DNA of 14,504 nucleotides from an uncultured Eubacteriales bacterium (GCA_900549955.1 URQH01000031.1:1-14504); one strand, 5' to 3'. Positions 1 to 6,846 are shown, counted from the first letter of the stretch. Numbers and translations are program-made. The notes: a model not told the origin generated them from the sequence alone.

Positions 1-75
1 CCGGCCGCCCGCGCAGCGGGCGGCGCCCCGCCGGCCCAGCGGGAGCGGGAGGCGCCCCGGCCATGACCGCCACGC
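1..75. other. Left edge, no supported gene
   Basis: A perfect 9-bp inverted repeat (4-12 with 16-24, loop GCA) is present but has no T-run. Plus-strand frame 1 is open from the window edge to a TGA at 64-66, giving about 21 Ala/Pro/Arg-rich residues. This could be the tail of an upstream gene, but the composition is uninformative at this GC content. Nothing firmer can be said. Confidence 0.3.
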
Positions 76-104
76 TTGCAAAGCCGCGCGAAATCCCCTA
101 CAAT
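76..104 (+). promoter_or_regulatory. Sigma-A-type promoter of the DtxR-family gene
   Basis: A -35 TTGCAA (76-81) and -10 TACAAT (99-104) are separated by exactly 17 bp. Transcription would start near 111. An ATG at 63 would therefore lie upstream of the transcript, which supports the TTG start at 171. Confidence 0.7.
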
Positions 105-170
105 AAGGGCAGCAGCCCCGCGCCCGGCAGGCCATCGCCCGCCGGCGGGGGAGCAAAGGAGTGGACGCCC

Positions 171-545
171 TTGAAGATTCAGGAGAGCGCGGAAAACTAT
201 CTCGAAGCCATCCTCGTGCTCACGCGCCGGCTGGGGCAGGCGCGCTCCGTGGACGTGGCGGGCTACCTGGGCTTTTCCAAGCCCAGCGTCAGCGTGGCCG
301 TGAAGCAGCTGCGCGAAAACGGCTACCTCCGTGTGGAGGCGGACGGCACGCTCACGCTGCTCCCGCCCGGCCGGGAGATCGCCGAAAAGATTTATGAGCG
401 GCACTGCGTCATCGCCGGCATGCTGACCGCCCTCGGGGTGGACGAGGAGACGGCGCTCCAGGACGCGTGCCGCATCGAGCACGTCATCAGCGAGGAGAGC
501 TTCCGGCACATCCGCGCGCACTTTGAGGCGCACCGGCAGGCATAG
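171..545 (+). CDS. DtxR/MntR-family metal-dependent transcriptional repressor
   Basis: Predicted 124-aa DNA-binding repressor that would sense Fe2+ or Mn2+ and control metal uptake. Residues 5-62 form the winged helix-turn-helix (AENYLEAI opening, GFSKPSVSVAVKQL recognition region). Residues 63-124 match the metal-binding and dimerisation domain. Candidate ligands are E12, H78, C100, E103 and H104. The DACRIEH motif resembles DtxR/IdeR, which has Cys here, whereas B. subtilis MntR has Glu. N9 stands where DtxR has Met and MntR has Asp. There is no SH3 domain, so this is the short form. The TTG start is preferred because AAAGGAG (155-161) lies 9 nt upstream and conserved sequence begins there. 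An in-frame ATG at 63 would add 36 Pro/Gly-rich residues that overlap the promoter. The target metal cannot be decided from sequence; no transporter gene is adjacent in this window. Confidence 0.87.
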   Translation: MKIQESAENYLEAILVLTRRLGQARSVDVAGYLGFSKPSVSVAVKQLRENGYLRVEADGTLTLLPPGREIAEKIYERHCVIAGMLTALGVDEETALQDACRIEHVISEESFRHIRAHFEAHRQA

Positions 546-595
546 CCGCGCCGCGCCCGGGCGCGGGACGCGCGCCCGGCGCAGGGCAGACGCAG

Positions 596-634
596 CACGG
601 CCGGCAAACGCATGGCGTTTGCCGGCCGTGTTTT
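596..634 (+). terminator. Rho-independent terminator after the DtxR-family gene
   Basis: A perfect 16-bp stem (596-611 with 615-630) has loop ATG and is followed by TTTT (631-634). It lies 50 bp after the stop codon and separates this gene from the convergent DUF1275 gene. Read from the other strand, the hairpin has no T-run. Confidence 0.9.
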
Positions 635-653
635 GCCGGTTCGTGCCGCCGGG

Positions 654-1388
654 TCAGTGCCCCGCCGGCTTTTGCCCGACCAGGTCCTTTTCCGTCGTCA
701 GGTCCGCGTGCAGCAGCACGCCAAAGAGCAGCGCGAGCGGCGGGAGCGCCAGCCAGATGGCGCGGCCGCCGAACCAGCCGCACGCGACCGTCCCCGCCAC
801 GACCCCGGCCGCAAAGCACAGCAGCATCACAAAGTGCTTGCGCAGCCGTTCCCGGTGCGACTTGTCCGGCGAGCGCCGGTGATGCACCTCGCGCGCCAGC
901 CCCACGCCGATCTGCCGGATGTGGTTCGTCGCAAACGTCGTGGCCACGGGCGTGCCCTCGGCCTGCCGGAACGTGTTGTACTGCATGGAGGCGATGAAGT
1001 TGACCGCCACCTGCGAAATCTGCACCGGCGCGGCGTCCGGCACGAGCCCGAGCGCGGCCACCGCCAGCAGTTCCACGAGGATGAGCAGCGTGTCCCAGCG
1101 CACCGAAAGGCGGCGTTTGACGGGGCCCGGCACCAGTTCGGACACAAACGCGCCCGCCACATACGCCGTGACCGGCACGATATAGTACAGGGCTCTGCCC
1201 CAGTTTCCCGTGCCGAGCGCCATCCCCATGAGCACCACGTTGACCGTCTGCGCGTTGCAGAACACGCCGCCGCGCTCCAGGTAGGTGTACGCGCCGAAGA
1301 TGCCGGCCACGCCGATGAGCAGGAAATAGATCCAGTTCCGCTCGCACACGAGATAATATCTGCCGTCCGTCCGTTCCTTGCGCCGCAT
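654..1388 (-). CDS. DUF1275 (YoaK-like) integral membrane protein
   Basis: A 244-aa membrane protein of the DUF1275 family. Visible family features are the first helix followed by GAYTYLERGG (residues 32-41), the NAQTVNVVLMG segment (45-55), and the ASMQYNTFR...TTFATNHIRQ block (133-159). Hydrophobic helices lie at about 19-36, 47-60, 66-86, 100-117, 186-204 and 209-227. No biochemical role is established that I can name; a transport-like function is only a guess. The start is the ATG at 1388, with GGAGGG (1400-1395) 6 nt upstream. An ATG at 1451 would add 21 residues without a better site. The gene is divergent from the DUF2804 operon and convergent with the DtxR-family gene. Confidence 0.88.
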   Translation of the reverse strand: MRRKERTDGRYYLVCERNWIYFLLIGVAGIFGAYTYLERGGVFCNAQTVNVVLMGMALGTGNWGRALYYIVPVTAYVAGAFVSELVPGPVKRRLSVRWDTLLILVELLAVAALGLVPDAAPVQISQVAVNFIASMQYNTFRQAEGTPVATTFATNHIRQIGVGLAREVHHRRSPDKSHRERLRKHFVMLLCFAAGVVAGTVACGWFGGRAIWLALPPLALLFGVLLHADLTTEKDLVGQKPAGH

Positions 1389-1463
1389 CGCAGGCCCTCC
1401 ATCCGCCGTTTCCATTCGGGTTGTGCCGGGGCGCGGAACCGCGCCGCGCACGCCGGCCGCTCC

Positions 1464-1492
1464 ATCTTAGCACAACCCCGCCGCCGCGGCAA
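1464..1492 (-). promoter_or_regulatory. Candidate promoter of the DUF1275 gene
   Basis: On the minus strand, TTGCCG (1492-1487) lies 17 bp before TAAGAT (1469-1464). Each hexamer matches the sigma-A consensus at 4 of 6 bases. The -35 lies inside the intergenic repeats. Leader length to the ATG at 1388 would be about 70 nt. Confidence 0.45.
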
Positions 1493-1560
1493 CCCCGCCG
1501 CCGTCGTTGCGGCACAACCCGCCGCAGTTGTTGCGGTATTGCCCGCCGCCGCAGTTGCGG
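1471..1560. repeat. GC-rich imperfect tandem repeats in the divergent promoter region
   Basis: Four degenerate copies follow one another: 1471-1489 (partial), 1490-1512, 1513-1536 and 1537-1560. The common plan is AACCC-GCCGC, then GTTGCGG, with a period of 23-24 bp. Several copies are also palindromic, such as CCGCCGC-AGTT-GCGGCGG at 1547-1564 and CCGCA-GTTGT-TGCGG within 1522-1536. The -35 elements of both divergent promoters fall inside the array. Confidence 0.7.
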
Positions 1561-1583
1561 CGGGGGGATTTTTCCGATATAAT
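1555..1583 (+). promoter_or_regulatory. Sigma-A-type promoter of the DUF2804-HAD operon
   Basis: TTGCGG (1555-1560) and a perfect TATAAT (1578-1583) are 17 bp apart. The -35 is the end of the last repeat copy. The leader to the ATG at 1620 is about 30 nt. Confidence 0.75.
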
Positions 1584-1619
1584 ACTGCAAAAGAGCACAT
1601 CGGATCGGAGGCCGCGACC

Positions 1620-2654
1620 ATGAAACAGACCCTGCTCACCCCCGGCAAGCTGCTCGACGAAAACGGGCACCTCGCACAGGCCGGCTATGCCACGTCCCCC
1701 GTGCGCACCTACGACCGCAGCGCCATCCGCGCCAGCCGGCTGCGCATCAAGGAATGGGACTACTATCTCGTCTACAACGGCGCGTTCGGCGTGGCGCTCA
1801 CGCTCGCCGACAACGGGTACATGGGGCTGCTCTCGGCCTCGTTCCTGGACTTTGAAAACCGGGCGGAACACACCGTGTCGCGCATGTTCCCGTTCCCGCT
1901 CGGGCAGACGCGCATGCCGGCGAGCGCCGCGCGCGGCGACGTGCGCAAGACGCTCAAAAACGCGGTGCTCGCGTTCACGCACGAGGGCGGCGCGCGGCGC
2001 CTGCGCGTGCAGCTGGACCGCTTCCAGAACGGGAAGCCGTTTGCGTGCGACCTGCTGCTCACCGAAGAGCCGCGCGACTCCATGGTCATCGCCACGCCGT
2101 TCCCGGACAGGCCCACCGCGTTTTACTACAACCAGAAGATCGTCGGCATGCGCGCGGAGGGCACCGTCGCCTGCAACGGGCAGGTACACGCCTTCCACGC
2201 GGCCGATTCGTTCGGCCTGCTCGACTGGGGCCGCGGCGTGTGGCCGTATGAGAACACGTGGTACTGGGGCGCGGCGCAGGGGCTCGTCGAGGGGCGGGTC
2301 GTCGGCTTCAACATCGGCTATGGGTTTGGCGACGTGTCGGCCGCGTCGGAAAACATGCTGTTTGTGGACGGCGCGGCGCACAAGCTCGACCGGCTGACCT
2401 TCCACATCCCGACCGGCGCCGACGGGCGGGAGGACTATCTCAGGCCCTGGACGTTCACCTCGTGCGACGGGCGGTTTGAAATGGACTTCCACCCCATCCT
2501 CGACCGGGCGGCGCGCATGCAGGCGGGCTTCCTCTGCTCCGACCAGCACCAGGTGTTCGGCCACTTTACCGGGCGCGCGCTGCTCGACGACGGCACGGAG
2601 CTGTATCTCAAGGACTTCCTCGGCTTTGCCGAAAAGGTATACAACAAATGGTAA
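1620..2654 (+). CDS. DUF2804 family protein
   Basis: A 344-aa soluble protein covering the whole DUF2804 family length. Recognisable parts are the opening about TLLTPGKLLDENGHLAQAGY, the RIKEWDYYLVYN segment, YYNQKIVGM in the middle, LDWGRGVWPYENTWYWG, and a C-terminus rich in beta-type sequence with FGHFTG. No signal peptide or membrane segment is visible. The function of the family is not known to me. The start is the ATG at 1620, with GGAGG (1607-1611) 8 nt upstream and a promoter just before it. The frame stays open far upstream to 612, but that part runs through the DUF1275 gene and is not a gene. The stop overlaps the HAD gene start by 7 nt. Confidence 0.88.
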   Translation: MKQTLLTPGKLLDENGHLAQAGYATSPVRTYDRSAIRASRLRIKEWDYYLVYNGAFGVALTLADNGYMGLLSASFLDFENRAEHTVSRMFPFPLGQTRMPASAARGDVRKTLKNAVLAFTHEGGARRLRVQLDRFQNGKPFACDLLLTEEPRDSMVIATPFPDRPTAFYYNQKIVGMRAEGTVACNGQVHAFHAADSFGLLDWGRGVWPYENTWYWGAAQGLVEGRVVGFNIGYGFGDVSAASENMLFVDGAAHKLDRLTFHIPTGADGREDYLRPWTFTSCDGRFEMDFHPILDRAARMQAGFLCSDQHQVFGHFTGRALLDDGTELYLKDFLGFAEKVYNKW

Positions 2655-3298
2655 ATGCGACGCGCACCCGCCTGCTGATCTGGGACTGGAACGGCACGCT
2701 GCTGGACGACACGCAATTTTGCTACGGGATCGCCAACCGCATGCGCGTCGAGCGCGGCATGCCCCCGCTCGAGGGCGTGGACGCCTACCGGCGCGTGTTC
2801 CGCTTCCCGATCATCGACTACTACCGCGCCATGGGCTATACGTTTGAAACGGAGAGCTATGACGACGTGTCCGTGGCGTTCCACCGGCTGTACGAGCAGG
2901 GCGTGGGCGGCTGCCCGCTCACGCCGGGCGCAAAGGAGACGCTCCTGGCCGTGCGCGCGCGGGGCGTGGAGCAGATCCTGCTTTCCGTCACGTCGCAGCG
3001 GCGGCTGGAGCGGGAAGCGGCGCTCAAGGGCGTGGCGGACTGTTTTTCGGAGATCCTCGGCCAGGGCGACGACCTGGGCGCCGGCAAGGCCGACATGGCG
3101 CGGCAGCTGCTCGCGTCGCGCGGCCTGCCGCCAGAGAGCGTGCTGTTCGTCGGCGACACGCACCACGACGCGGAAATCGCCGCGTCGCTCGGCTGCCGCG
3201 CGGCGCTGCTCACGAGCGGGCACCAGACGCGCGAAACGCTCGCCGGCTGCGGCGCCGTGCTGATCGACGCGCTCGCCGAAGTGCCGGCGCTGCTCTGA
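2648..3298 (+). CDS. HAD-superfamily hydrolase with DxN motif I
   Basis: A 216-aa haloacid dehalogenase-fold protein, similar in layout to phosphoglycolate phosphatases. Motif I is D13-W-N15-G-T, followed by a helical cap region (about 20-85). Motif II is S113 in LLS, motif III is K147 and motif IV is GD170-xxx-D174. The usual second Asp of motif I (DxD) is Asn here. That Asp is the acid/base in phosphatases, so activity may be weak or different; the substrate cannot be told. The ATG lies inside the end of the DUF2804 gene (ATGGTAA overlap), with AAAAGG about 10 nt upstream. The two genes are therefore cotranscribed and probably translationally coupled. Confidence 0.87.
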   Translation: MVNATRTRLLIWDWNGTLLDDTQFCYGIANRMRVERGMPPLEGVDAYRRVFRFPIIDYYRAMGYTFETESYDDVSVAFHRLYEQGVGGCPLTPGAKETLLAVRARGVEQILLSVTSQRRLEREAALKGVADCFSEILGQGDDLGAGKADMARQLLASRGLPPESVLFVGDTHHDAEIAASLGCRAALLTSGHQTRETLAGCGAVLIDALAEVPALL

Positions 3299-3407
3299 CG
3301 CGCCGCCCGCGCCGTTTTGAACGCTGCCGGCGCCGCCGCAAAGGCCGCCGGGCGGCAAAAAGCCCCGCGGGAATGGCGCCCCGCCGCCGGGCCCCCCATA
3401 CGACAGT

Positions 3408-3445
3408 AAAAACCGCCGGACGGCCCAAGGCCGTCCGGCGGTTTT
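3408..3445. terminator. Two-way terminator between the HAD and aldo/keto reductase genes
   Basis: A perfect 15-bp stem (3411-3425 with 3429-3443) has loop CAA. It is flanked by AAAAA on the left (3408-3412) and TTTT on the right (3442-3445), so it can stop transcripts from both strands. The region between the HAD stop and this hairpin (3299-3407) holds nothing I recognise. Confidence 0.9.
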
Positions 3446-3469
3446 CCGTCCGTGTGTCCCGAAAAGCCC

Positions 3470-3537
3470 CCGCCGCCTTACGGCGCGGGACGCTCAAACA
3501 GGGCCGCCGCCTTACGGCACGGGACGCTCAAACAGGG
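3470..3537. repeat. 34-bp tandem duplication at the 3' end of the aldo/keto reductase gene
   Basis: Two adjacent copies, 3470-3503 and 3504-3537, differ only at 3485 (g) versus 3519 (a). The inner copy (3504-3537) holds the last codons and the TAA stop of the gene. The outer copy lies after the stop. Because 34 is not a multiple of 3, the copies are read in different frames. Confidence 0.95.
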
Positions 3538-4618
3538 CCGCCGCCTCGCGCAGCAGTTCCGGCACGTCGAGGTGCTGCGGGCAGCGGGACGCGCACATCC
3601 CGCAGCGCGTGCAGGCCGACGCGGGCGCCTTGCCGTCGCAGAACATCCTGTAGCGGTTCTGCGCGTAGGCGGGGTTGGCAAACGTGCGGTAGTCGTTCAG
3701 CGCGGAGAGCACGGAAGGGATCGGGATGCCGGCGGGGCACGTCTCCGTGCAGTAGCCGCACCGCGTGCAGGGCACGACCGGCGCGGCCGCCAGGATCTGC
3801 TGCACCCGCCCCAGCAGCGCGCGTTCCGCTTCGGAGAGCGGCACGAGCGGCGAAAACGTCTTGAGATTGTCCTCCATCTGCGCAAGGTCCGACATGCCGG
3901 AGAGCACGACGTCCACGCACGGCAGCGACGCGGCAAAGCGCAGCGCCCACGACGCGACCGACGCCGCCGGCGCGGCCGCAGAGAGCAGCGCACGCGCCGC
4001 CTCCGGCAGCACGGCCAGCGCGCCGCCGCGCACCGGCTCCATGACGATCACGCGGCAGCCGTGCCGCTCGGCCGTCTCATAGCACAGGCGCGCCTGCACG
4101 CGCGCGCTCTCCCAGTCGGCATAGTTGATCTGCAGCTGCACGAACTCCACCTCCGGGTGCGCCTGCAGCGCCTGCTCAAGCACCTCTGCCGTGTCGTGGA
4201 ACGAAAACCCGAGATGCCGGAGCTGCCCGCGCGCCTGCCGGAGGCGCAGCTCCTCCCACGTGCCGGTCCGCTCTGCGAGCGCAAAGTTTTTCGCGTTCAT
4301 GGCGTGCAGCAGGTAGTTGTCAAAGTAGGAGACGCCCGTCTTTTGGAGCTGTTCGTCGAACAGGCGCGCCACGTCCGCCCGCTCCTTGACGAACCACATG
4401 GGCATCTTGTCGGCCAGGCGGAATGCGTCGCGCGCGTGGCGGCGCACCAGGCACTCGCGCACGGCGATCTCCGCCTGAAAGTCGTGGTAACCGTAGGCCG
4501 TGTCCACATAGGAACAGCCGGCCTCCAAAAAGCGGTCGAACATCCGCTCCGTCGCGGCAAAGTCGATCTTCCCGTCCTGCTGCGGCAGGCGCATCGTACC
4601 AAAGCCCAGCTGTGCCAT
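3512..4618 (-). CDS. Aldo/keto reductase with C-terminal 4Fe-4S domain
   Basis: A 368-aa oxidoreductase. Residues 1-265 are an aldo/keto reductase barrel, with tetrad candidates D39, Y42 (DTAYGYH), K71 (ADKMP) and H105 (LLHAM). Residues 280-350 carry two ferredoxin-type motifs, C284-xx-C287-xx-C290-xxx-C294-P and C336-xx-C339-xx-C342-xxx-C346-P. Such proteins are cytoplasmic, use NAD(P)H or passed electrons, and are common in anaerobes; the substrate is not known. The ATG at 4618 has GGAGG about 9 nt upstream. The gene stands alone between two terminators. The last residues (AALFERPVP) and the stop lie in a duplicated 34-bp segment. Confidence 0.9.
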   Translation of the reverse strand: MAQLGFGTMRLPQQDGKIDFAATERMFDRFLEAGCSYVDTAYGYHDFQAEIAVRECLVRRHARDAFRLADKMPMWFVKERADVARLFDEQLQKTGVSYFDNYLLHAMNAKNFALAERTGTWEELRLRQARGQLRHLGFSFHDTAEVLEQALQAHPEVEFVQLQINYADWESARVQARLCYETAERHGCRVIVMEPVRGGALAVLPEAARALLSAAAPAASVASWALRFAASLPCVDVVLSGMSDLAQMEDNLKTFSPLVPLSEAERALLGRVQQILAAAPVVPCTRCGYCTETCPAGIPIPSVLSALNDYRTFANPAYAQNRYRMFCDGKAPASACTRCGMCASRCPQHLDVPELLREAAALFERPVP

Positions 4619-4699
4619 ATCCTTCCCCCTCCCGCTGCTTCCGGGGCGCGGTCGCCTGCGCAGGCCGCCGCGCTTCCAGCTCCTTTCTAACTAAAATGT

Positions 4700-4728
4700 A
4701 TAGTAGCAGAAAAGCCGCGCCCGGTCAA
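4700..4728 (-). promoter_or_regulatory. Promoter of the aldo/keto reductase gene
   Basis: On the minus strand, TTGACC (4728-4723, 5 of 6) is 17 bp from TACTAT (4705-4700, 4 of 6). The region just downstream is unusually AT-rich for this genome. Confidence 0.6.
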
Positions 4729-4764
4729 ACCCCGGCAGGGCGCAAGCGGCGGGCGCAGGGGCGC

Positions 4765-4800
4765 AAAAAACGCCGCCGCGGGCAAAAGCCCGCGGCGGCG
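4765..4800 (-). terminator. Terminator of the LCP gene
   Basis: Read on the minus strand, a perfect 13-bp GC stem (4800-4788 with 4783-4771) with a TTTT loop is followed by six T (4770-4765). It starts 15 bp after the LCP stop codon. Confidence 0.92.
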
Positions 4801-4814
4801 CGTGTCCGCTCCGG

Positions 4815-6710
4815 TCAGTTGAAGTTCACGCGGATCTCGTTGAAGCTCTTGTCGTACTCATAGCGATACGTCCACACGAGCTTGCTGGTCTTGTAGCCAA
4901 ACTCGCTCGCCACGCGCAGCGCCGTCTCCTTCACGGCGGAAAGCGCCTCCTCCACCGCCGTGTTGCTGCCGGAGAGCGAGTTGCTGTTGCCCTTGCGGTA
5001 GCGGCTCGCCTGCGTCTCCGCATCGGAAGCCGCGTTGCGCAGCGTCTCGAGCGCCTCAAGATATTCGGCGTACAGCGCGCGCTGCTCGGCGGTGTACTGC
5101 TGCGTGACGAACGGCGTGACCGCCGTCTCCGCCGTCAACCGGTAGCTGAGGCGGGCGATGCCGGCGCTCGCCGTGGAGGCGCCTTCGCCCGTGCCATCTC
5201 CCTCCGCCGTGCCGCCTTCCGTTGAGGGCGGCTCCGTTGGCGCGGCGGTCGGCTTTGCTGTCGGTTCCGCGGTCGACTCTGCGGTCGGCTCTGCGGTCGG
5301 CTCTGCGGTCGGTTCCACGGTCGGCTCTGGCGTCACGATCGGGTCGGGCGTGATGCTCACATCCGGCGTGACGGTCGGTTCGGGCGAGATGGTCGGCAGC
5401 AGGTCGTCCGCGGCGATCAGCTCCGCGACGTATTCCGTCAGCGGCTCGCACGTGGAGAGATACTGCTCCGTCAGCATGCTGTACCAGCGGTAGAACGCGT
5501 AGGTGCGCGTGTACTCGCGGTATTGCGGCACGTCCACGCCGTAGATCTCCTTGATGATCTTCACGCGGTTGGCCTGGTCGGTCAGGCAGAAGTTCCAGTT
5601 GAAGATGTTCGTGTTGCCCGAGGTGCCGCTCGAGCCGCTGCCCATCGAATACATGCCGATGTTGTCGGCGTCGAGGCCGTAGGCAAACAGCGCGAGCGCC
5701 GCCGTCTGGGACAGGTTCGTGTTTGTGAAGAGCTGGCCTTCAAACGCGGACAGCAGCTCCGGGATCTTGAGGATGAGGTTCTGCTGCTTCATGGATTCGA
5801 ACAGCGCGATCATCATCTTCTTCTGGCGGTTGACGCGGTTGTTGTCGCCGCTCATGCCCGAGGGGAGGTTCTTGCGCACGCGCAGATAGTCCAGCACGGC
5901 CTGGCCGTCCATGTGCTGCAGGCCCTTTTTGTAGCTGCGGCCCTGGATCGTGAAGTCGAGCTCCAGGTCGTATTCCACGCCGCCGACGGCGTCCGCCAGC
6001 TCCTTGACCGCGGGCATGGTGACGGCATAGTAGTAGTCCACCGGGATGTCGCCCAGCATCCACTCCGCCGCCTCGCAGACCTTCTCAAAGCCCGCGCCGT
6101 TCTCCGCAAACAGGCCGCCGCCGCAATCCAGCGAGGCGTTGATCTTGTAGATGCCCTTCACACCCGGGATGTTGGCATAGGTGTCGCGCGGGATGGAGAT
6201 CATGTCCACGCGGTTCTGCTCAAAGTTGATGGCAAGGATCAGGATCACGTCCGCGTGGAACGCGTTGTCCTCCGCCTTGCCGCCGTAGCCGGTGAGCCGC
6301 TCCTCGGCATAGTCCACGCCGATGAACGCCACGTTGACGATGTTCTTCATCATCGACAGGTCGGCCTGCTGCTCGAGCGCCGTGTACGGGTCCACGGTGG
6401 GCGACGGCGTCGGGTCCTCGCTCGGGTTCGGCGTCGCGGGCGCGACCGTCGGCGACGGCGAGCCTTCGTGCAGCGGGAAGAAGGACGCCGGGTTGTTGCG
6501 CAGGTTGTTATAATACAGCAGCCCCGCCGTCACAAGCGCGAGCACGAGCACGCCGGCGCAGATGGCGATGATGCCGCCGCGGCCGATCCGCTTTTTGGGC
6601 TTCTCCTCCTGAAAATAATCCGTCGGCACAAACGACTCGACGGTCTGCAGCTCCTCTTCCTGCCCTTCGGGCGTCTGGGGCATGGGAGGCTGGTTCTGAC
6701 GATCTTCCAT
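4815..6710 (-). CDS. LytR-CpsA-Psr (LCP) family protein with Pro/Thr repeat and C-terminal extension
   Basis: A 631-aa membrane-anchored enzyme of the family that attaches lipid-linked glycopolymers to peptidoglycan. It has a Pro/Glu-rich cytoplasmic start (1-42), one membrane helix (about 46-67), a Pro/Ser/Thr linker (80-108), and an LCP domain (about 124-310). Key parts of that domain are FIGVD, D154 in HADVILI, R175-D176 in SIPRDTY, YLRVRK (R278), and NRVNRQKK (R292, R295). Residues 311-435 complete a larger extracellular region. A PTxE-type repeat follows (about 443-495), then a separate 110-residue C-terminal region that I do not recognise. The ATG at 6710 has AAAGGA 8 nt upstream; a TTG at 6716 is too close to that site. 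The exact polymer is unknown. Confidence 0.9.
   Translation of the reverse strand: MEDRQNQPPMPQTPEGQEEELQTVESFVPTDYFQEEKPKKRIGRGGIIAICAGVLVLALVTAGLLYYNNLRNNPASFFPLHEGSPSPTVAPATPNPSEDPTPSPTVDPYTALEQQADLSMMKNIVNVAFIGVDYAEERLTGYGGKAEDNAFHADVILILAINFEQNRVDMISIPRDTYANIPGVKGIYKINASLDCGGGLFAENGAGFEKVCEAAEWMLGDIPVDYYYAVTMPAVKELADAVGGVEYDLELDFTIQGRSYKKGLQHMDGQAVLDYLRVRKNLPSGMSGDNNRVNRQKKMMIALFESMKQQNLILKIPELLSAFEGQLFTNTNLSQTAALALFAYGLDADNIGMYSMGSGSSGTSGNTNIFNWNFCLTDQANRVKIIKEIYGVDVPQYREYTRTYAFYRWYSMLTEQYLSTCEPLTEYVAELIAADDLLPTISPEPTVTPDVSITPDPIVTPEPTVEPTAEPTAEPTAESTAEPTAKPTAAPTEPPSTEGGTAEGDGTGEGASTASAGIARLSYRLTAETAVTPFVTQQYTAEQRALYAEYLEALETLRNAASDAETQASRYRKGNSNSLSGSNTAVEEALSAVKETALRVASEFGYKTSKLVWTYRYEYDKSFNEIRVNFN
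5245..5328. repeat. Seven 12-bp tandem units inside the LCP gene
   Basis: Seven adjacent 12-bp units, typified by GCGGTCGGCTCT on the plus strand, encode four-residue units such as EPTA on the minus strand. Copies differ at a few bases. Any gain or loss of a unit would keep the reading frame. Confidence 0.9.
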
Positions 6711-6787
6711 ATACAACGTCCTTTCCTGACGGTTCTTGTGGCCGGCACGCGGCGCGGCGCGCCCTCGGTGCCTGACAGGTACCCACT

Positions 6788-6796
6788 ATTATACCA
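6788..6796 (-). promoter_or_regulatory. Extended -10 promoter of the LCP gene
   Basis: On the minus strand, TGGTATAAT (6796-6788) is a perfect -10 with the TGn extension. No good -35 lies at the right distance, which would suit activator help from the box at 6830-6846. The leader is about 70 nt. Confidence 0.7.
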
Positions 6797-6829
6797 GAGT
6801 TTCCACCAAAACAGCATCGATTTTACGAT

Positions 6830-6846
6830 ATTACAAACTGTTTACA
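6830..6846 (-). promoter_or_regulatory. Candidate WalR (YycF) binding box upstream of the LCP gene
   Basis: Read on the minus strand, TGTAAA (6846-6841), 5 bp, then TGTAAT (6835-6830). This fully matches the published WalR consensus of two TGT(A/T)A(A/T/C) half sites spaced by 5 bp. It sits about 49 to 65 bp before the expected LCP transcription start. The repeat is longer than the consensus: a 10-bp unit recurs at an 11-bp period. Confidence 0.6.

Noticed and set aside
612..1619. Long plus-strand frame joined to the DUF2804 gene
   Set aside because: It starts in the terminator loop of the DtxR-family gene and runs antisense through the DUF1275 gene and the promoter. The DUF2804 start at 1620 has its own ribosome binding site and promoter.
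1467..2564. 365-codon minus-strand frame antisense to the DUF2804 gene
   Set aside because: It is a codon-bias shadow with low-complexity Arg/Ala/His-rich sequence and no family likeness.
3512..3537. Frameshift or broken end in the aldo/keto reductase
   Set aside because: The gene keeps full length, both 4Fe-4S motifs and a normal end; the duplication lies at and beyond the stop.
5245..5328. Regular 12-bp repeats as a CRISPR-like array
   Set aside because: Units are adjacent, without spacers, and encode an in-frame PTxE-type spacer.
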